Origin: Bacteroidota bacterium | Lineage (GTDB): Bacteria; Bacteroidota; Bacteroidia; AKYH767-A; OLB10 | Direction: 5' to 3' | Length of the DNA: 35,613 nt | Assembly (NCBI GenBank): GCA_025352785.1 | Contig: JANXSD010000156.1 | Span: forward strand, 1 to 35,613 | Shown here: positions 1-9,133 of the stretch, in pieces | Numbering within the stretch: the first letter of the stretch is position 1 | Layout: each line of letters starts with the position of its first letter | Position numbers and translations under genes: made by a program | The notes under the pieces: generated by a model | Told to the model about the DNA's origin: nothing | The model's database searches: none | The model's input: the letters and a program-made list of their open reading frames with translations, nothing else

Positions 1-306
1 CTTGATAAAAAAATCAATTCTATTTAGTAATCCGCCTGTTGGGCTAACAGCACCGAAATCATAAATAAACTTTGAATCTGTGCCTTTGAAATAAAGATAA
101 TCAGCAGTTTTATTGGTGATCGTAATTTTTACCAAGGAAAATTCTTGTTGCGATTGTGCATCAACAAATTCAATTGCATAATCATCATTTACGATTGCTT
201 TTACTACATAATGATTTTCGTGTTTCGGATCACTTGGTTTTCTTTGTGCAAAAGAAGCATTTATGGTTATAAATAAAACAGCGAATAGCATGAATGTTTT
301 GTGCAT
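1..306 (-). CDS. Secreted hypothetical protein, partial (5' end only)
   Basis: The reverse strand from an ATG at 306 is open for 102 codons and runs off the window start, so only the N-terminus is present. It begins with a clear Sec signal peptide: a short basic start (MHKTF), a hydrophobic core and a likely cut after ASFA before Gln. The mature part seen is about 80 residues of mixed, beta-rich-looking sequence (for example NHYVVKAIVNDDYAIEFVD) without a motif I recognise. It lies downstream of the 14-gene biosynthetic run in the same direction, separated by 122 bases that contain a promoter-like site, so it is probably its own unit. It is exported to the periplasm, outer membrane or surface; function unknown. 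Confidence 0.7.
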   Translation of the reverse strand, partial: MHKTFMLFAVLFITINASFAQRKPSDPKHENHYVVKAIVNDDYAIEFVDAQSQQEFSLVKITITNKTADYLYFKGTDSKFIYDFGAVSPTGGLLNRIDFFIK

Positions 307-352
307 GACTTGATATATTTAGTTTGAAATGTTTGATTAAATTTTTTTTTGA

Positions 353-383
353 TAAAAATATCCATTTAATTTATATTCTACAA
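353..383 (-). promoter_or_regulatory. Possible promoter for the partial gene at the window start
   Basis: Read on the minus strand, TTG (383-381) is followed after 20 bases by TATTTTTA (360-353). This resembles the Bacteroidota consensus TTG-N19-TAnnTTTG with the last G missing. It lies about 47 bases before the ATG at 306. The surrounding DNA is very AT-rich, so chance matches are likely. Confidence 0.3.
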
Positions 384-428
384 TAGTTTCGTGGTCTAGT
401 GTCGATTAAACAGCTATTTTTCAGATAA

Positions 429-1715
429 TTATCTTAGATCTTTTAATTTGCTTACTTTTCTTTTATCGTCGGAAATCTGCATTTTGTGAATTTCATCCAG
501 TGAAAGATACTTTACTTCAGGAAGTACACGCAGCATCGATTGCAATGTTCGCTTAATTTTAAAATCTAGTTCATCATTGGGATCTTGCACAGCAATATAA
601 ATGATCATTTCATCATTACCAATTTCATTTTTAAAGACTTCTACTGCATATTCCTTTATATTTTCAATGCTATTTAGAATGTTGAAAACCGATTGTGGGT
701 AGAGTGTCGTGCCTTTGTATTTGATAAGTTGTTGTTTTCTTCCAATGATAGGGCTAATTCTATTTGTCATTCTACCGCAACTACATGGCTCTGTAAAGTA
801 AGTGCAAACGTCGCCTGTTTTGTAGCGCAACAATGGCATTCCTTCTACCGATAAAGTAGTAATGGTAAGTTCGCCAATTTCACCTGGGGGCAACTGATTA
901 TTATCATCATCTACTATTTCGAAAATTAACAATTCAGGATGATGATGACTACCTTTTCCTGCTTCGCATTCTGTAAAAGCTGTTTGTTGTTCCGTTGATG
1001 CATAAGTTGAAAAGAGTTCAACATTCCACGCATTGGTGATTCGTTGTCCTAATTCATTGAATGAAAAATCTTCATTACGAATATTTTCTCCGATACAAAC
1101 TATTTTACGAACGGAAGTACCATTTAAATCAATTTCTTTTTCGTTGGCGTAGCTGATGAGACTTAGAATAGTTGATGGAACAGCTATTATTACGTTTGGA
1201 GATAATCGTTGAATTAAATCAATTTGCATAGGAAAATTTCCAGCACCACTACGAATAATTCCAGCACCTAGTTTACGTGCTCCTTCGTAATATGCGATGC
1301 CTGCCATGAACTGACGATCGAGTGATAGCATTAATAAATAAATATCATCCGCATTTCCATCTATTGCTAAAAAGGAAAGGTATTCATTATAACCTAAGCG
1401 ATCAATATCATTTTTGGTTAGCCCGATGGTGACTGGAGTTCCCATTGTTCCAGAAGTGCTGCAATATTCTTTTATTTTATTTTTCTGTACGCACAAAAAA
1501 TCCCAATTTTGATTTTGTAAATCATCTTTAGTTGTTACAGGTAATTTTACGAGATCAGCATAATTTTTTATGGAGGTAAGATCAACCTTGTTTTTACTAA
1601 AATGATTTTTATAAAATGGCGAATTCGAATTTAAATATTGTAATAATTTAACAAGTTCTAGCTCTTGAAATTTAATAATTTCCTCATTCGATTTTCGTTC
1701 TAGTTCAAGTATCAT
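429..1715 (-). CDS. PaaK-like AMP-forming acyl-CoA ligase
   Basis: This is an adenylate-forming enzyme of the phenylacetate-CoA ligase family, about 428 residues, the usual length. It shows the ATP-loop STSGTMGTP near residue 90, a YASTE motif (A5), YKTGD followed by a Cys-Ser-Cys-Gly-Arg segment typical of PaaK relatives, and a GRKQQLIKYKG C-terminal subdomain. I place the start at the ATG at 1715, which begins MILELERK, fits the family N-terminus and sits 4 bases after the acpS stop; a TTG at 1733 would add six residues and overlap acpS. It is the last gene of the run. In aryl polyene loci a ligase of this kind supplies an activated aryl or acyl starter, so starter or tailoring acid activation is the likely role. 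The substrate cannot be read from sequence. Confidence 0.85.
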   Translation of the reverse strand: MILELERKSNEEIIKFQELELVKLLQYLNSNSPFYKNHFSKNKVDLTSIKNYADLVKLPVTTKDDLQNQNWDFLCVQKNKIKEYCSTSGTMGTPVTIGLTKNDIDRLGYNEYLSFLAIDGNADDIYLLMLSLDRQFMAGIAYYEGARKLGAGIIRSGAGNFPMQIDLIQRLSPNVIIAVPSTILSLISYANEKEIDLNGTSVRKIVCIGENIRNEDFSFNELGQRITNAWNVELFSTYASTEQQTAFTECEAGKGSHHHPELLIFEIVDDDNNQLPPGEIGELTITTLSVEGMPLLRYKTGDVCTYFTEPCSCGRMTNRISPIIGRKQQLIKYKGTTLYPQSVFNILNSIENIKEYAVEVFKNEIGNDEMIIYIAVQDPNDELDFKIKRTLQSMLRVLPEVKYLSLDEIHKMQISDDKRKVSKLKDLR

Positions 1716-1719
1716 AAGC

Positions 1720-2097
1720 TTATAATGATTCAATTACAACTACCGCACAGGCAATACTTTTTAAATGGGAAAGTGATAAAAATATGGTGGAAATATTTCT
1801 AGATTTTACAATCGATTCCAGTTTGCCATAAATATTAAAAGATGGTTTTCCCATCTCATCTGACACCACTTCAATTTCGGGCAATGAAATGTTTAGTGTA
1901 AATCCAGTACCTAATGCTTTTAACAAAGCCTCTTTTGCTGCGAAGCGAGCGGCATAATTTTCGGCATGATTAGTTTTACTTTCACAATAGAAAATTTCAG
2001 AAACAGAAAACACATGTTCTCTAAATCCACCTTCTTTAGCGATCTTTTCTGCAACTCTTTCTGTTTCGATAATGTCAATTCCTACTCCTAAAATCAT
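1720..2097 (-). CDS. acpS: Holo-[acyl-carrier-protein] synthase (AcpS-type phosphopantetheinyl transferase)
   Basis: This 125-residue protein matches AcpS throughout. The N-terminal GVGIDIIE carries the metal-binding Asp8, and RFAAKEALLKALG carries the second acidic ligand Glu56 and the CoA-binding helix. It transfers the 4'-phosphopantetheine arm of CoA to the serine of an ACP. It starts one base after the stop of the C45 hydrolase gene and is followed four bases later by the ligase gene, so it belongs to the same transcript as the ACP encoded near 15 kb, its probable partner. It may be the only AcpS of the cell or a pathway copy; the window does not decide. Confidence 0.93.
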   Translation of the reverse strand: MILGVGIDIIETERVAEKIAKEGGFREHVFSVSEIFYCESKTNHAENYAARFAAKEALLKALGTGFTLNISLPEIEVVSDEMGKPSFNIYGKLESIVKSRNISTIFLSLSHLKSIACAVVVIESL

Positions 2098-2098
2098 C

Positions 2099-3775
2099 TC
2101 AATTTATTTTCCTTAATTCGTTTGTACATTTTGCAATTTGATTTTTAATGTATTGACTCTCATGAAACGTAGCAATTTCTTTCGTCAATGCTTTTTCATA
2201 ATATGATTTTGCTTTCGTAAAATATTTTCGTTTGAAAACATAATCACCAGTTAGCACATATGCATGATAATATTCAGGATTCAATTGAATTAATTTATCT
2301 GGATTTATTTCCTTTCCATTCGATAAATCTAATTGTATTTTTTTGAATTCAATAAAATTTTGAAAAGCCGTAGTTTTTAAAAAGGGATCTGCTGGAATTG
2401 TTAAGGAAGTATCATTTACTTCCTGATTTGTTTTTAGCCCTTTTATTGCAAAAATCTTATTCAGATCGTATGCGATATAAGGACCAAGTTGCCAATGTGA
2501 AGTAGATACCCAGACTAATTTCTTTTTAGGTTCAAATACTATTGAGTGGTGACTTATTAGTTGGTTGACCGCTTTTTCATTTCCGTAACCTATAAACTTA
2601 TTGTGTAAGCCATATTGATTTCTTAAAATGGCAACTGTTTTTTCAGGAGTATTTGAAATTATATTATTTAACAATTCAAGAATTCTATCCTCACGATAAA
2701 CTGATGCACTTTCTTGCATTTGTTTTTTATTGATATCCGTTTTACCTAATACTGGTCCTTCATAATGGTTGGTGCAAACAATTTGATTTTGTTTTGGATC
2801 ATAAACATCAACAGTATCTGGTGTTACTTCAATATTTACGGCTTTGTTATCATAAGTTGAACCAATAAGAAATGATTCCGAAACAAATGTTTTACGCTTG
2901 TGTGCGATCTTAACGGCATCATCTATATTTCTAGCATATTGTAAAATTTCCCTGGCAAGTAATGATACAGGTGTTGCAGAACCATTTGGAATGGTTGATT
3001 TTGCAGCATTCAAGGTAAGTGTTAATCCTTGCATGTTCATGCCAGAAATAACGCCAATCATTCCACCCCACGTTACCATCATAAATTTATAACCTCGCTT
3101 TGGATTCACAAACATTACAATTTTATCTTCAGCGAACTTATCACCAACATAAAAATCAAAATTTCTACCGATTATCAAAGTAGAATCTTTTGATTTTTCA
3201 TTCCATGTTCCGAAGGAAGAACAACCAACTAACGCGAAATTTTGCAAAGCATGTCCGATGTCATGTGCTGCATGGTAATTCATTAGGCGCTGATAGGCAG
3301 GACCGATATAATCAAATTTCGGTGAAGCAGATTTTGATACACCATAAATTTCAAGTTTATATTCTTCGATGATGTTCTTGTCGAGGTCGCGATTAAACCA
3401 AGCTATTAAATATTTTAAGAAATTTCTATAAAAAGCCGATGGAACTAATTTGCAAATTTGATCATTAAATGCATCTTCTTGTTTGAAGATTAATTGTTTC
3501 GCTAGTTTCCCATTGATAACACCTCTTTCAAAAGGTTCGCCTTCAACGTACATTTCCCATAATCCTGAATTACTTTTTCTGATCCAGTTATTTCCAATCA
3601 CTAAACAATTGGTATCAAGTTGTGTGGGGTTTAATGATAAGGAGGACAAATCATTTGGAACAGGAGGAGCAACAAGTGCAACGGCAGCAAGATAAATGAA
3701 TAGGATGATAAAGAGTATCCCAAAAGATAGTAAAATATAAAGCGGATACTTAATCCATTTATTCAATTTGTGCAT
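2099..3775 (-). CDS. C45-family Ntn hydrolase/acyltransferase with N-terminal membrane anchor
   Basis: This 558-residue protein has one N-terminal membrane segment (about residues 10-35) and a domain of the acyl-CoA:6-aminopenicillanate acyltransferase/C45 peptidase type. The likely nucleophile is Cys185 in ALVGCSSFGTWN, followed by STLIIGRNFDF, which matches the usual order of that fold. Such enzymes self-cleave before the Cys and then hydrolyse or form amides; here the long N-terminal part would be the propeptide plus anchor. The C-terminus (about 500-558) looks like one or two TPR-type helices. It overlaps the upstream oxidoreductase gene by 17 bases. Related proteins occur in flexirubin-type loci. 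A role in product release or head-group acylation is inference. Confidence 0.8.
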   Translation of the reverse strand: MHKLNKWIKYPLYILLSFGILFIILFIYLAAVALVAPPVPNDLSSLSLNPTQLDTNCLVIGNNWIRKSNSGLWEMYVEGEPFERGVINGKLAKQLIFKQEDAFNDQICKLVPSAFYRNFLKYLIAWFNRDLDKNIIEEYKLEIYGVSKSASPKFDYIGPAYQRLMNYHAAHDIGHALQNFALVGCSSFGTWNEKSKDSTLIIGRNFDFYVGDKFAEDKIVMFVNPKRGYKFMMVTWGGMIGVISGMNMQGLTLTLNAAKSTIPNGSATPVSLLAREILQYARNIDDAVKIAHKRKTFVSESFLIGSTYDNKAVNIEVTPDTVDVYDPKQNQIVCTNHYEGPVLGKTDINKKQMQESASVYREDRILELLNNIISNTPEKTVAILRNQYGLHNKFIGYGNEKAVNQLISHHSIVFEPKKKLVWVSTSHWQLGPYIAYDLNKIFAIKGLKTNQEVNDTSLTIPADPFLKTTAFQNFIEFKKIQLDLSNGKEINPDKLIQLNPEYYHAYVLTGDYVFKRKYFTKAKSYYEKALTKEIATFHESQYIKNQIAKCTNELRKIN

Positions 3776-5276
3776 CGTCTATTTTCTTAATAATTTCTGC
3801 CATACCTAATATCACAGAACAGGTTACTACCGAACTTATTGTTACACCTAATACTCCATGCAAATTAATATTTTGACCCGTTAATAATAAATTCTCCACT
3901 TTTGTTCTTGGTGAAATAAATGTTTTAAGAGGATCTTTATAATCTTTTGCAATTCCATAAATAGAACCATCATCAGTACCCATATAATCTCTAAAAGTAA
4001 GTGGAGTGGAGGTATAGTAATTTAGTATTGCAGCTTTCAATCCAGGAAATTTCACTTCAACAACATCCAAAAGTTTTTCAGCCTTACGTTTTTTAAAGGC
4101 TTCATATTCTGGTCCTCGATCACTTGGTTTTCCAACAGTGTTAAAAGTGTTTTTCCATTCTTCTACTTCACTAAATTTCATGTAAGCCATGATTGTCATG
4201 CCTTCAGCGAATTCAGTTTGTTGGGGCATTCCTGAAAAGAAAAGAGCATACGATAATGGCCATGTTTCATCCGTATAAGCCATGCTATTCCAAACATCAT
4301 CTTCGAGATAGCAATAGTAATTTGTATTGACGTATTTATACTGACTAGGTTTTAAAGTGATATTGATGATAAATGCGGAAACGGAATTTTCCAAACTGTT
4401 AATTCTATTGCGATAAGCTGGTCGAATAAATTCAGTTTCTGCAAGCTGTAGTGTTTTTGTTGGATGAATATTGGAAATAAAATAATCTCCTTCAAAACGT
4501 TTCCCATCGGCTGCTTCTACATAAGTTACGCTACCGTCTTTAACAACAAATTTCTTTATTTCAGTTCTATTTTTAATAACACCACCGTTATTCGTAATAA
4601 TCTTGCTTAACAATTTTGCAATTTGTGATCCACCATTAATTAAACGATAAGAACTTTCAATATAACTGTTCACTACAAGAGCATGGACATAGATAGGAGT
4701 TTTATCCCCGATACCTGCATAAAGTGGATTGTTTCCACCAAGTACATTTTGCAATCGGGTATTATCTGTTAGTGATTCAATAAAAGTTTTGGTATCAATC
4801 TCGAGGTAAATTGATTTCTCCATATAATCACCTTGACGCAGATTGTAAAGGGGGAATTTCTCACAAACGTCTTGAAGTGTAGTGCAATATTTATCTATTG
4901 CTACTTTTTCATTAGGGAATGCATCAAGAAGTGATTTGTTAAAAAGATCATATCCTTGTGAATAGCTATATTCTTGACCATCGGTATAAAAATGAATTTT
5001 ATCAAAAGCTTTTTCATCTAGCTTTTCCATTTTCAATTTATCGATAATATTGAGGTATTTAAATACTTTGTAGAGATTTTGCCCTTTCTCTAATCCACCA
5101 ATATAATGTACTCCAGAGTCAAAAACATGTTTGTCACGCGCATAGGTTTGTAAGTTCCCTCCAATTTGACGATTCATTTCGAGTACTGTAACGTCATAAC
5201 CTTCGATAGCCAAAATAGATCCACAAACTAGCCCGCCAATTCCGCTTCCAACAATTATAATTTTTTTGTCTTTCAC
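3759..5276 (-). CDS. FAD-dependent oxidoreductase, CrtI/retinol-saturase family
   Basis: This 505-residue protein opens with an FAD-binding Rossmann motif (GSGIGGL, residues about 10-16) and the second FAD segment around GGNLQTY. DSGVHYIGG is characteristic of the all-trans-retinol 13,14-reductase branch of the phytoene desaturase superfamily. The C-terminal FAD-binding segment is NLLLTGQNINLHGVLG. These enzymes saturate, desaturate or isomerise conjugated polyene chains. The start is a GTG at 5276, five bases after the stop of the MMPL gene; no ATG fits upstream. Its position among polyene-type genes suggests it modifies the conjugated chain, but its reaction direction cannot be told. No carotenoid synthase is present in the window, so it is unlikely to be a standard carotenoid enzyme. 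Confidence 0.85.
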   Translation of the reverse strand: MKDKKIIIVGSGIGGLVCGSILAIEGYDVTVLEMNRQIGGNLQTYARDKHVFDSGVHYIGGLEKGQNLYKVFKYLNIIDKLKMEKLDEKAFDKIHFYTDGQEYSYSQGYDLFNKSLLDAFPNEKVAIDKYCTTLQDVCEKFPLYNLRQGDYMEKSIYLEIDTKTFIESLTDNTRLQNVLGGNNPLYAGIGDKTPIYVHALVVNSYIESSYRLINGGSQIAKLLSKIITNNGGVIKNRTEIKKFVVKDGSVTYVEAADGKRFEGDYFISNIHPTKTLQLAETEFIRPAYRNRINSLENSVSAFIINITLKPSQYKYVNTNYYCYLEDDVWNSMAYTDETWPLSYALFFSGMPQQTEFAEGMTIMAYMKFSEVEEWKNTFNTVGKPSDRGPEYEAFKKRKAEKLLDVVEVKFPGLKAAILNYYTSTPLTFRDYMGTDDGSIYGIAKDYKDPLKTFISPRTKVENLLLTGQNINLHGVLGVTISSVVTCSVILGMAEIIKKIDDAQIE

Positions 5277-5281
5277 TGATT

Positions 5282-8200
5282 TTATTTCTTCTTGAGCACA
5301 AAAATAACATTTGAAGTAATAACTGAATTATCAATTGTGGATAATTGCAAATTATGTTTTGATGCGAAGTCATAAATTAGCTTCGAAGATAGAAAAGTAA
5401 GACCATTGTTTCCCGTTTTGTTAAAGCCAAAAATTTGAGTGGAGAAAACCTCTGAAAGTTTTGTCCACCTATGTCGTTTTTCTAACTCTTTAATGCCATC
5501 ACGAATCATGATCATGCCAGTTGTTGGAATGCTTCTAATACAATTCTCTAAAACTTGAATTTGATCTTTTGTTTGAAGATAGTGGAGTACATCAAATAAC
5601 ACAATAGCATCATATTGTTTAAATTGAAATTCCAATGCATTTGCTTGTTCAAACTGCACATTTTGACCTTTTAGATATCCATTTTTTGCAACTTCAATTT
5701 TGTCAATATCGTAATCTATTCCTAAAATTTCTCGATTTTTTGAAGTGTAGCCCATCATATAACTAAGAAAACCGTATCCACATCCGATGTCGAGAATCTT
5801 ACCTTCTTTGGGAAGTGTTTGATCGAGGAGAACGTAATTTTTCTCCATGCTTACTTTTATTTTCATGTACCATTCTAATACGGCACCTTTAAAGAGATAA
5901 TTACTAAAAAGCTGACCTCTGAAATAACGTGGAGTTTCAATTTCATTACTTAAAAATTTATGTTCTTGACGAAAATACCTTCCAATCAATTTTGCTCGTT
6001 CAGAATAAGTATTGCCAAAACTTTTATCCTCATGCATAATACGTGGTAAATACTTAAGCGTGAGAGTTCCATTTTTTAGATAGAAAAATCCTTTCGTCAT
6101 TGTATAATTTGCTCCATGAATTAAAATTGGGAGAATATCCAATTTTAGATGATCGGCAAGATAAAATGCGCCTTTATGAAAGCGAGCAATAACTCCATCA
6201 ACTGATCTCGTTCCTTCTGGGAAAACAACGATTGAATATCCTTCAGCAACTTTTGAAGATAATTTATCAATTATATTTTCTGCTCCATCGGCAACCGGAT
6301 AATATTCTGCTAAGCGTACAGCTAATCCCAATACTGGTGAATTATAAACCCATTTATTTGTTAGTAAAATAAGTTTTGGATTTAACATTACCAAGACTAA
6401 AATATCTAGAAAAGAAGAATGATTTGCTATGATAACGGCTGGTTTTGAAAAATCTTCGTGTCGATCATTGATGATTTGCTTCTTTACATTTCCCATGATA
6501 TAAATTATCGACTTAGCAAAATTGCTTAATCCCCAATGATAAATATTTTTTTTAGTTGTCATTTTCCCTGGAGTTAATTTAAGAATAATTAGTCCAAGAA
6601 TACCAATAAGTATTGATCCGAAAATAAAATAGCTAAATGCAAATGTTGATTTAATAATATTTAAAAAAGTATAAGGCTCGTGCTTTTTATCAGTTGGATT
6701 TGAAATTAATAATTTGAAGAGAACTGGTTGTAATGTTTGTGAAATAATCCAAACAGAAAAGATTCCGATGATTGATACAAGTGCAATAGAGTTTAATGCA
6801 GGATGTTTTGCAAAGATTAACACACCAAGCCCTACAATAGTTGTGATGGCCGAAAGCGAAATCGAAGTAGAAATTGAATTTAGTTTCGTCACTTTTTTTG
6901 CATACTCTTGTTGCAGGCCATCAGTAGTAAAGATGCAAAAGTCATCTCCTAAAGCAAAAATTAAAGTTGACAAAACTATGTTTACAATATTAAATTTGAT
7001 TCCTATAAGTGTCATTAATCCAAGTATCCAAATCCATGTAATCACCATAGGAATAAATGTGATCAAGGCTAATTCTATTCTACCATACACCAATAGCAAA
7101 GCAACAAATACTAGGAGGGAAGTCCATATAGTGATAAAGTTAAAATCACTGCTCACAATTCCCATTAACTTATCCGTGATATATTGCCTATCAAATACAA
7201 TGGAGCTTGGGATAGCTGCAAATTTCTTGTAAATATCACCTACATATTCTGGTGTTGTTTTTATTAATCCAATTAATGAATAGGTTCCATTACTTTCCTC
7301 AATAAAATTTTTAAGAAATGCATCTTTTAAAATTTCTGAATTATTTTTTGATAGAACTGAATATTGTTTGTCGGTTACAGTTTTAAAAGGAAGGAACGTA
7401 TTTGCTTTAAATTTTACATTCGTTCCTTCTGCAATCAATGAAGTGTAAACCTCATTTTTCTTTGAAACTGACCAGTAAGTATTCCATTTTAAAATTCTTC
7501 TTTTTTGCTCTTGTTCGGAAGGAAGCAAGATAGATACATTTGTAAAGGATTTTATTTTTCCTTCAGCTTTCATGCTGTCGAGCAAAGGCAACGATTTTTC
7601 ATTTTGCATTAGCGCTTCCTCTAATGTATTTCCTTTTGTAATTTGAAAAACAGACTTTTGATAAAAGGAACTAACATTATTCACCACAGCTTCTGCATTT
7701 TTTGTTTGTTTCGACATGTAATTAATTTTGTACATATCAGTTTCAAACTTTACATCAAAAGCAAAATAAAGAAATATGGGAGTTAAGATTACGAAGAACC
7801 ATAATAATAATTTATTTCCTGGTAGACGCTTTAATAAATTGTTGTAAAATGGATTTTTTATTTCATCTATTTCTGGTAAGACGGATTTCCTAGGATTTAT
7901 TAAATGTGGTAGAAAGATAAGTGTCGTCAATGCAGCTCCTGTCAAACTTAAAGCTGCAAACAATCCTAGGTCACGTAACACAGGTGCTTTTACATATTGC
8001 AAACATAAAAATCCACCAATAGTTGTTAAGCTTCCAATAGTCATTGGAAAAGAAAGATCTTTTATCACGTCGCTAACGGAAGGGTGGTATCTGTAATGTG
8101 TTAGAAAATGCAATGAATAATTGATTGCGATACCTAAAATGAGTGAGCCTGCTCCCAGTGAAATTACAGAGATACTACCTTGTAAAAAATAAATAAATGT

Positions 8201-9133
8201 AAGAGCGAATAACCCTCCAAATACAACTGGAATTAATATTAGAATTGGGGCTGTCAGCTTGCGAAAAAACAATGTCATTGCCAATACTAAAATAATAATC
8301 GTTAACGATACCGTGAGAATTGTATCCTTTCGAATTTGTTCAGCATTTCCTGATGCAACAACAGGTGCACCGAAATAAACAATATTAAATTCTTTATTTG
8401 AGGTACTTACATCCTTAATTAGTTCATCCATTTTGGCAAAGAAGTTCGCATTCTTTGTGGTTTCCTTTGAGGGATATTTAGGTGTGATGAACATTAATAA
8501 ATTGTATTTGTTCTTTGTAACAAAATGCTGTTCGTACAATTCTAATTGTTCATCAGGTCTAAATCGATCTAACTTTTTGTAGGCAATAAAATTTAATCCT
8601 AATGGATCTTGTAAAATAAATTTCTTCAAACCAATTCCCGCCGGCCCAACTAATGTTCTATAGTTATATTCAATTTTTTTGTGAATACCTTCTTTTGTAA
8701 TTAATGTATCGATTGATAGGTAATCTTTATCTTCTAAAAAAATGGGCAGATTATTATCGATTACACTCAACAATGTGGTAATGCTATTGTCTTCAGCTTG
8801 ATAATTTATGGACTCAATGTATTCAGGAAATTTATTTTTTAGCTGCTCTGCAAATGTATCCGCTAGTTCAACTAGTTTTTCTGGCTCAGCAGATTTTGAA
8901 GTATCTTTCGAGGAAACACAAACAATGATTCTATCAGAGAATTTAGAGTTCTCCAAAAAATGTTTTAGTTGTTCGGTGTTTTTATCTTCAGGTAACATTT
9001 GCAAAAAATTCTCTTGCAACTTAACTTTCGAAGAAAAAAATAATAGTGTAGCTAATGACAATATCATTACAAAGTACAAAAAGTACTTCTTATTTTCAAA
9101 GAAATTATAAATACCCAAAAAGAATTTACTCAT
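5282..9133 (-). CDS. Trifunctional MMPL exporter / lysophospholipid-type acyltransferase / SAM methyltransferase
   Basis: This is a 1283-residue three-part fusion. Residues 1-860 are an RND/MMPL exporter: two halves, each a large periplasmic loop followed by a cluster of membrane helices (about 270-410 and 665-855). Residues about 870-1065 are a PlsC-type acyltransferase with NHSSFLD (His905, Asp910) and FPEGTRS (971-977). Residues about 1090-1283 are a class I SAM methyltransferase with DIGCGYG at 1115-1121. Its ATG overlaps the stop of the glycosyltransferase gene (ATGA). Aryl polyene loci carry the same activities as separate genes, so the fusion would couple acylation and methylation at the inner leaflet to export across the inner membrane. 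The fusion is a single uninterrupted frame. Confidence 0.92.
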   Translation of the reverse strand: MSKFFLGIYNFFENKKYFLYFVMILSLATLLFFSSKVKLQENFLQMLPEDKNTEQLKHFLENSKFSDRIIVCVSSKDTSKSAEPEKLVELADTFAEQLKNKFPEYIESINYQAEDNSITTLLSVIDNNLPIFLEDKDYLSIDTLITKEGIHKKIEYNYRTLVGPAGIGLKKFILQDPLGLNFIAYKKLDRFRPDEQLELYEQHFVTKNKYNLLMFITPKYPSKETTKNANFFAKMDELIKDVSTSNKEFNIVYFGAPVVASGNAEQIRKDTILTVSLTIIILVLAMTLFFRKLTAPILILIPVVFGGLFALTFIYFLQGSISVISLGAGSLILGIAINYSLHFLTHYRYHPSVSDVIKDLSFPMTIGSLTTIGGFLCLQYVKAPVLRDLGLFAALSLTGAALTTLIFLPHLINPRKSVLPEIDEIKNPFYNNLLKRLPGNKLLLWFFVILTPIFLYFAFDVKFETDMYKINYMSKQTKNAEAVVNNVSSFYQKSVFQITKGNTLEEALMQNEKSLPLLDSMKAEGKIKSFTNVSILLPSEQEQKRRILKWNTYWSVSKKNEVYTSLIAEGTNVKFKANTFLPFKTVTDKQYSVLSKNNSEILKDAFLKNFIEESNGTYSLIGLIKTTPEYVGDIYKKFAAIPSSIVFDRQYITDKLMGIVSSDFNFITIWTSLLVFVALLLVYGRIELALITFIPMVITWIWILGLMTLIGIKFNIVNIVLSTLIFALGDDFCIFTTDGLQQEYAKKVTKLNSISTSISLSAITTIVGLGVLIFAKHPALNSIALVSIIGIFSVWIISQTLQPVLFKLLISNPTDKKHEPYTFLNIIKSTFAFSYFIFGSILIGILGLIILKLTPGKMTTKKNIYHWGLSNFAKSIIYIMGNVKKQIINDRHEDFSKPAVIIANHSSFLDILVLVMLNPKLILLTNKWVYNSPVLGLAVRLAEYYPVADGAENIIDKLSSKVAEGYSIVVFPEGTRSVDGVIARFHKGAFYLADHLKLDILPILIHGANYTMTKGFFYLKNGTLTLKYLPRIMHEDKSFGNTYSERAKLIGRYFRQEHKFLSNEIETPRYFRGQLFSNYLFKGAVLEWYMKIKVSMEKNYVLLDQTLPKEGKILDIGCGYGFLSYMMGYTSKNREILGIDYDIDKIEVAKNGYLKGQNVQFEQANALEFQFKQYDAIVLFDVLHYLQTKDQIQVLENCIRSIPTTGMIMIRDGIKELEKRHRWTKLSEVFSTQIFGFNKTGNNGLTFLSSKLIYDFASKHNLQLSTIDNSVITSNVIFVLKKK

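Noticed and set aside
3759-5276. Carotenoid phytoene desaturase (crtI) call
   Set aside because: No crtB or other carotenoid genes are present and the DSGVHYIGG segment fits the retinol-saturase branch better.
6714-7232. 172-codon plus-strand open frame
   Set aside because: It lies wholly antisense to the membrane part of the MMPL fusion gene; its composition is that of a reverse-complement shadow and no signal, motif or promoter supports it.
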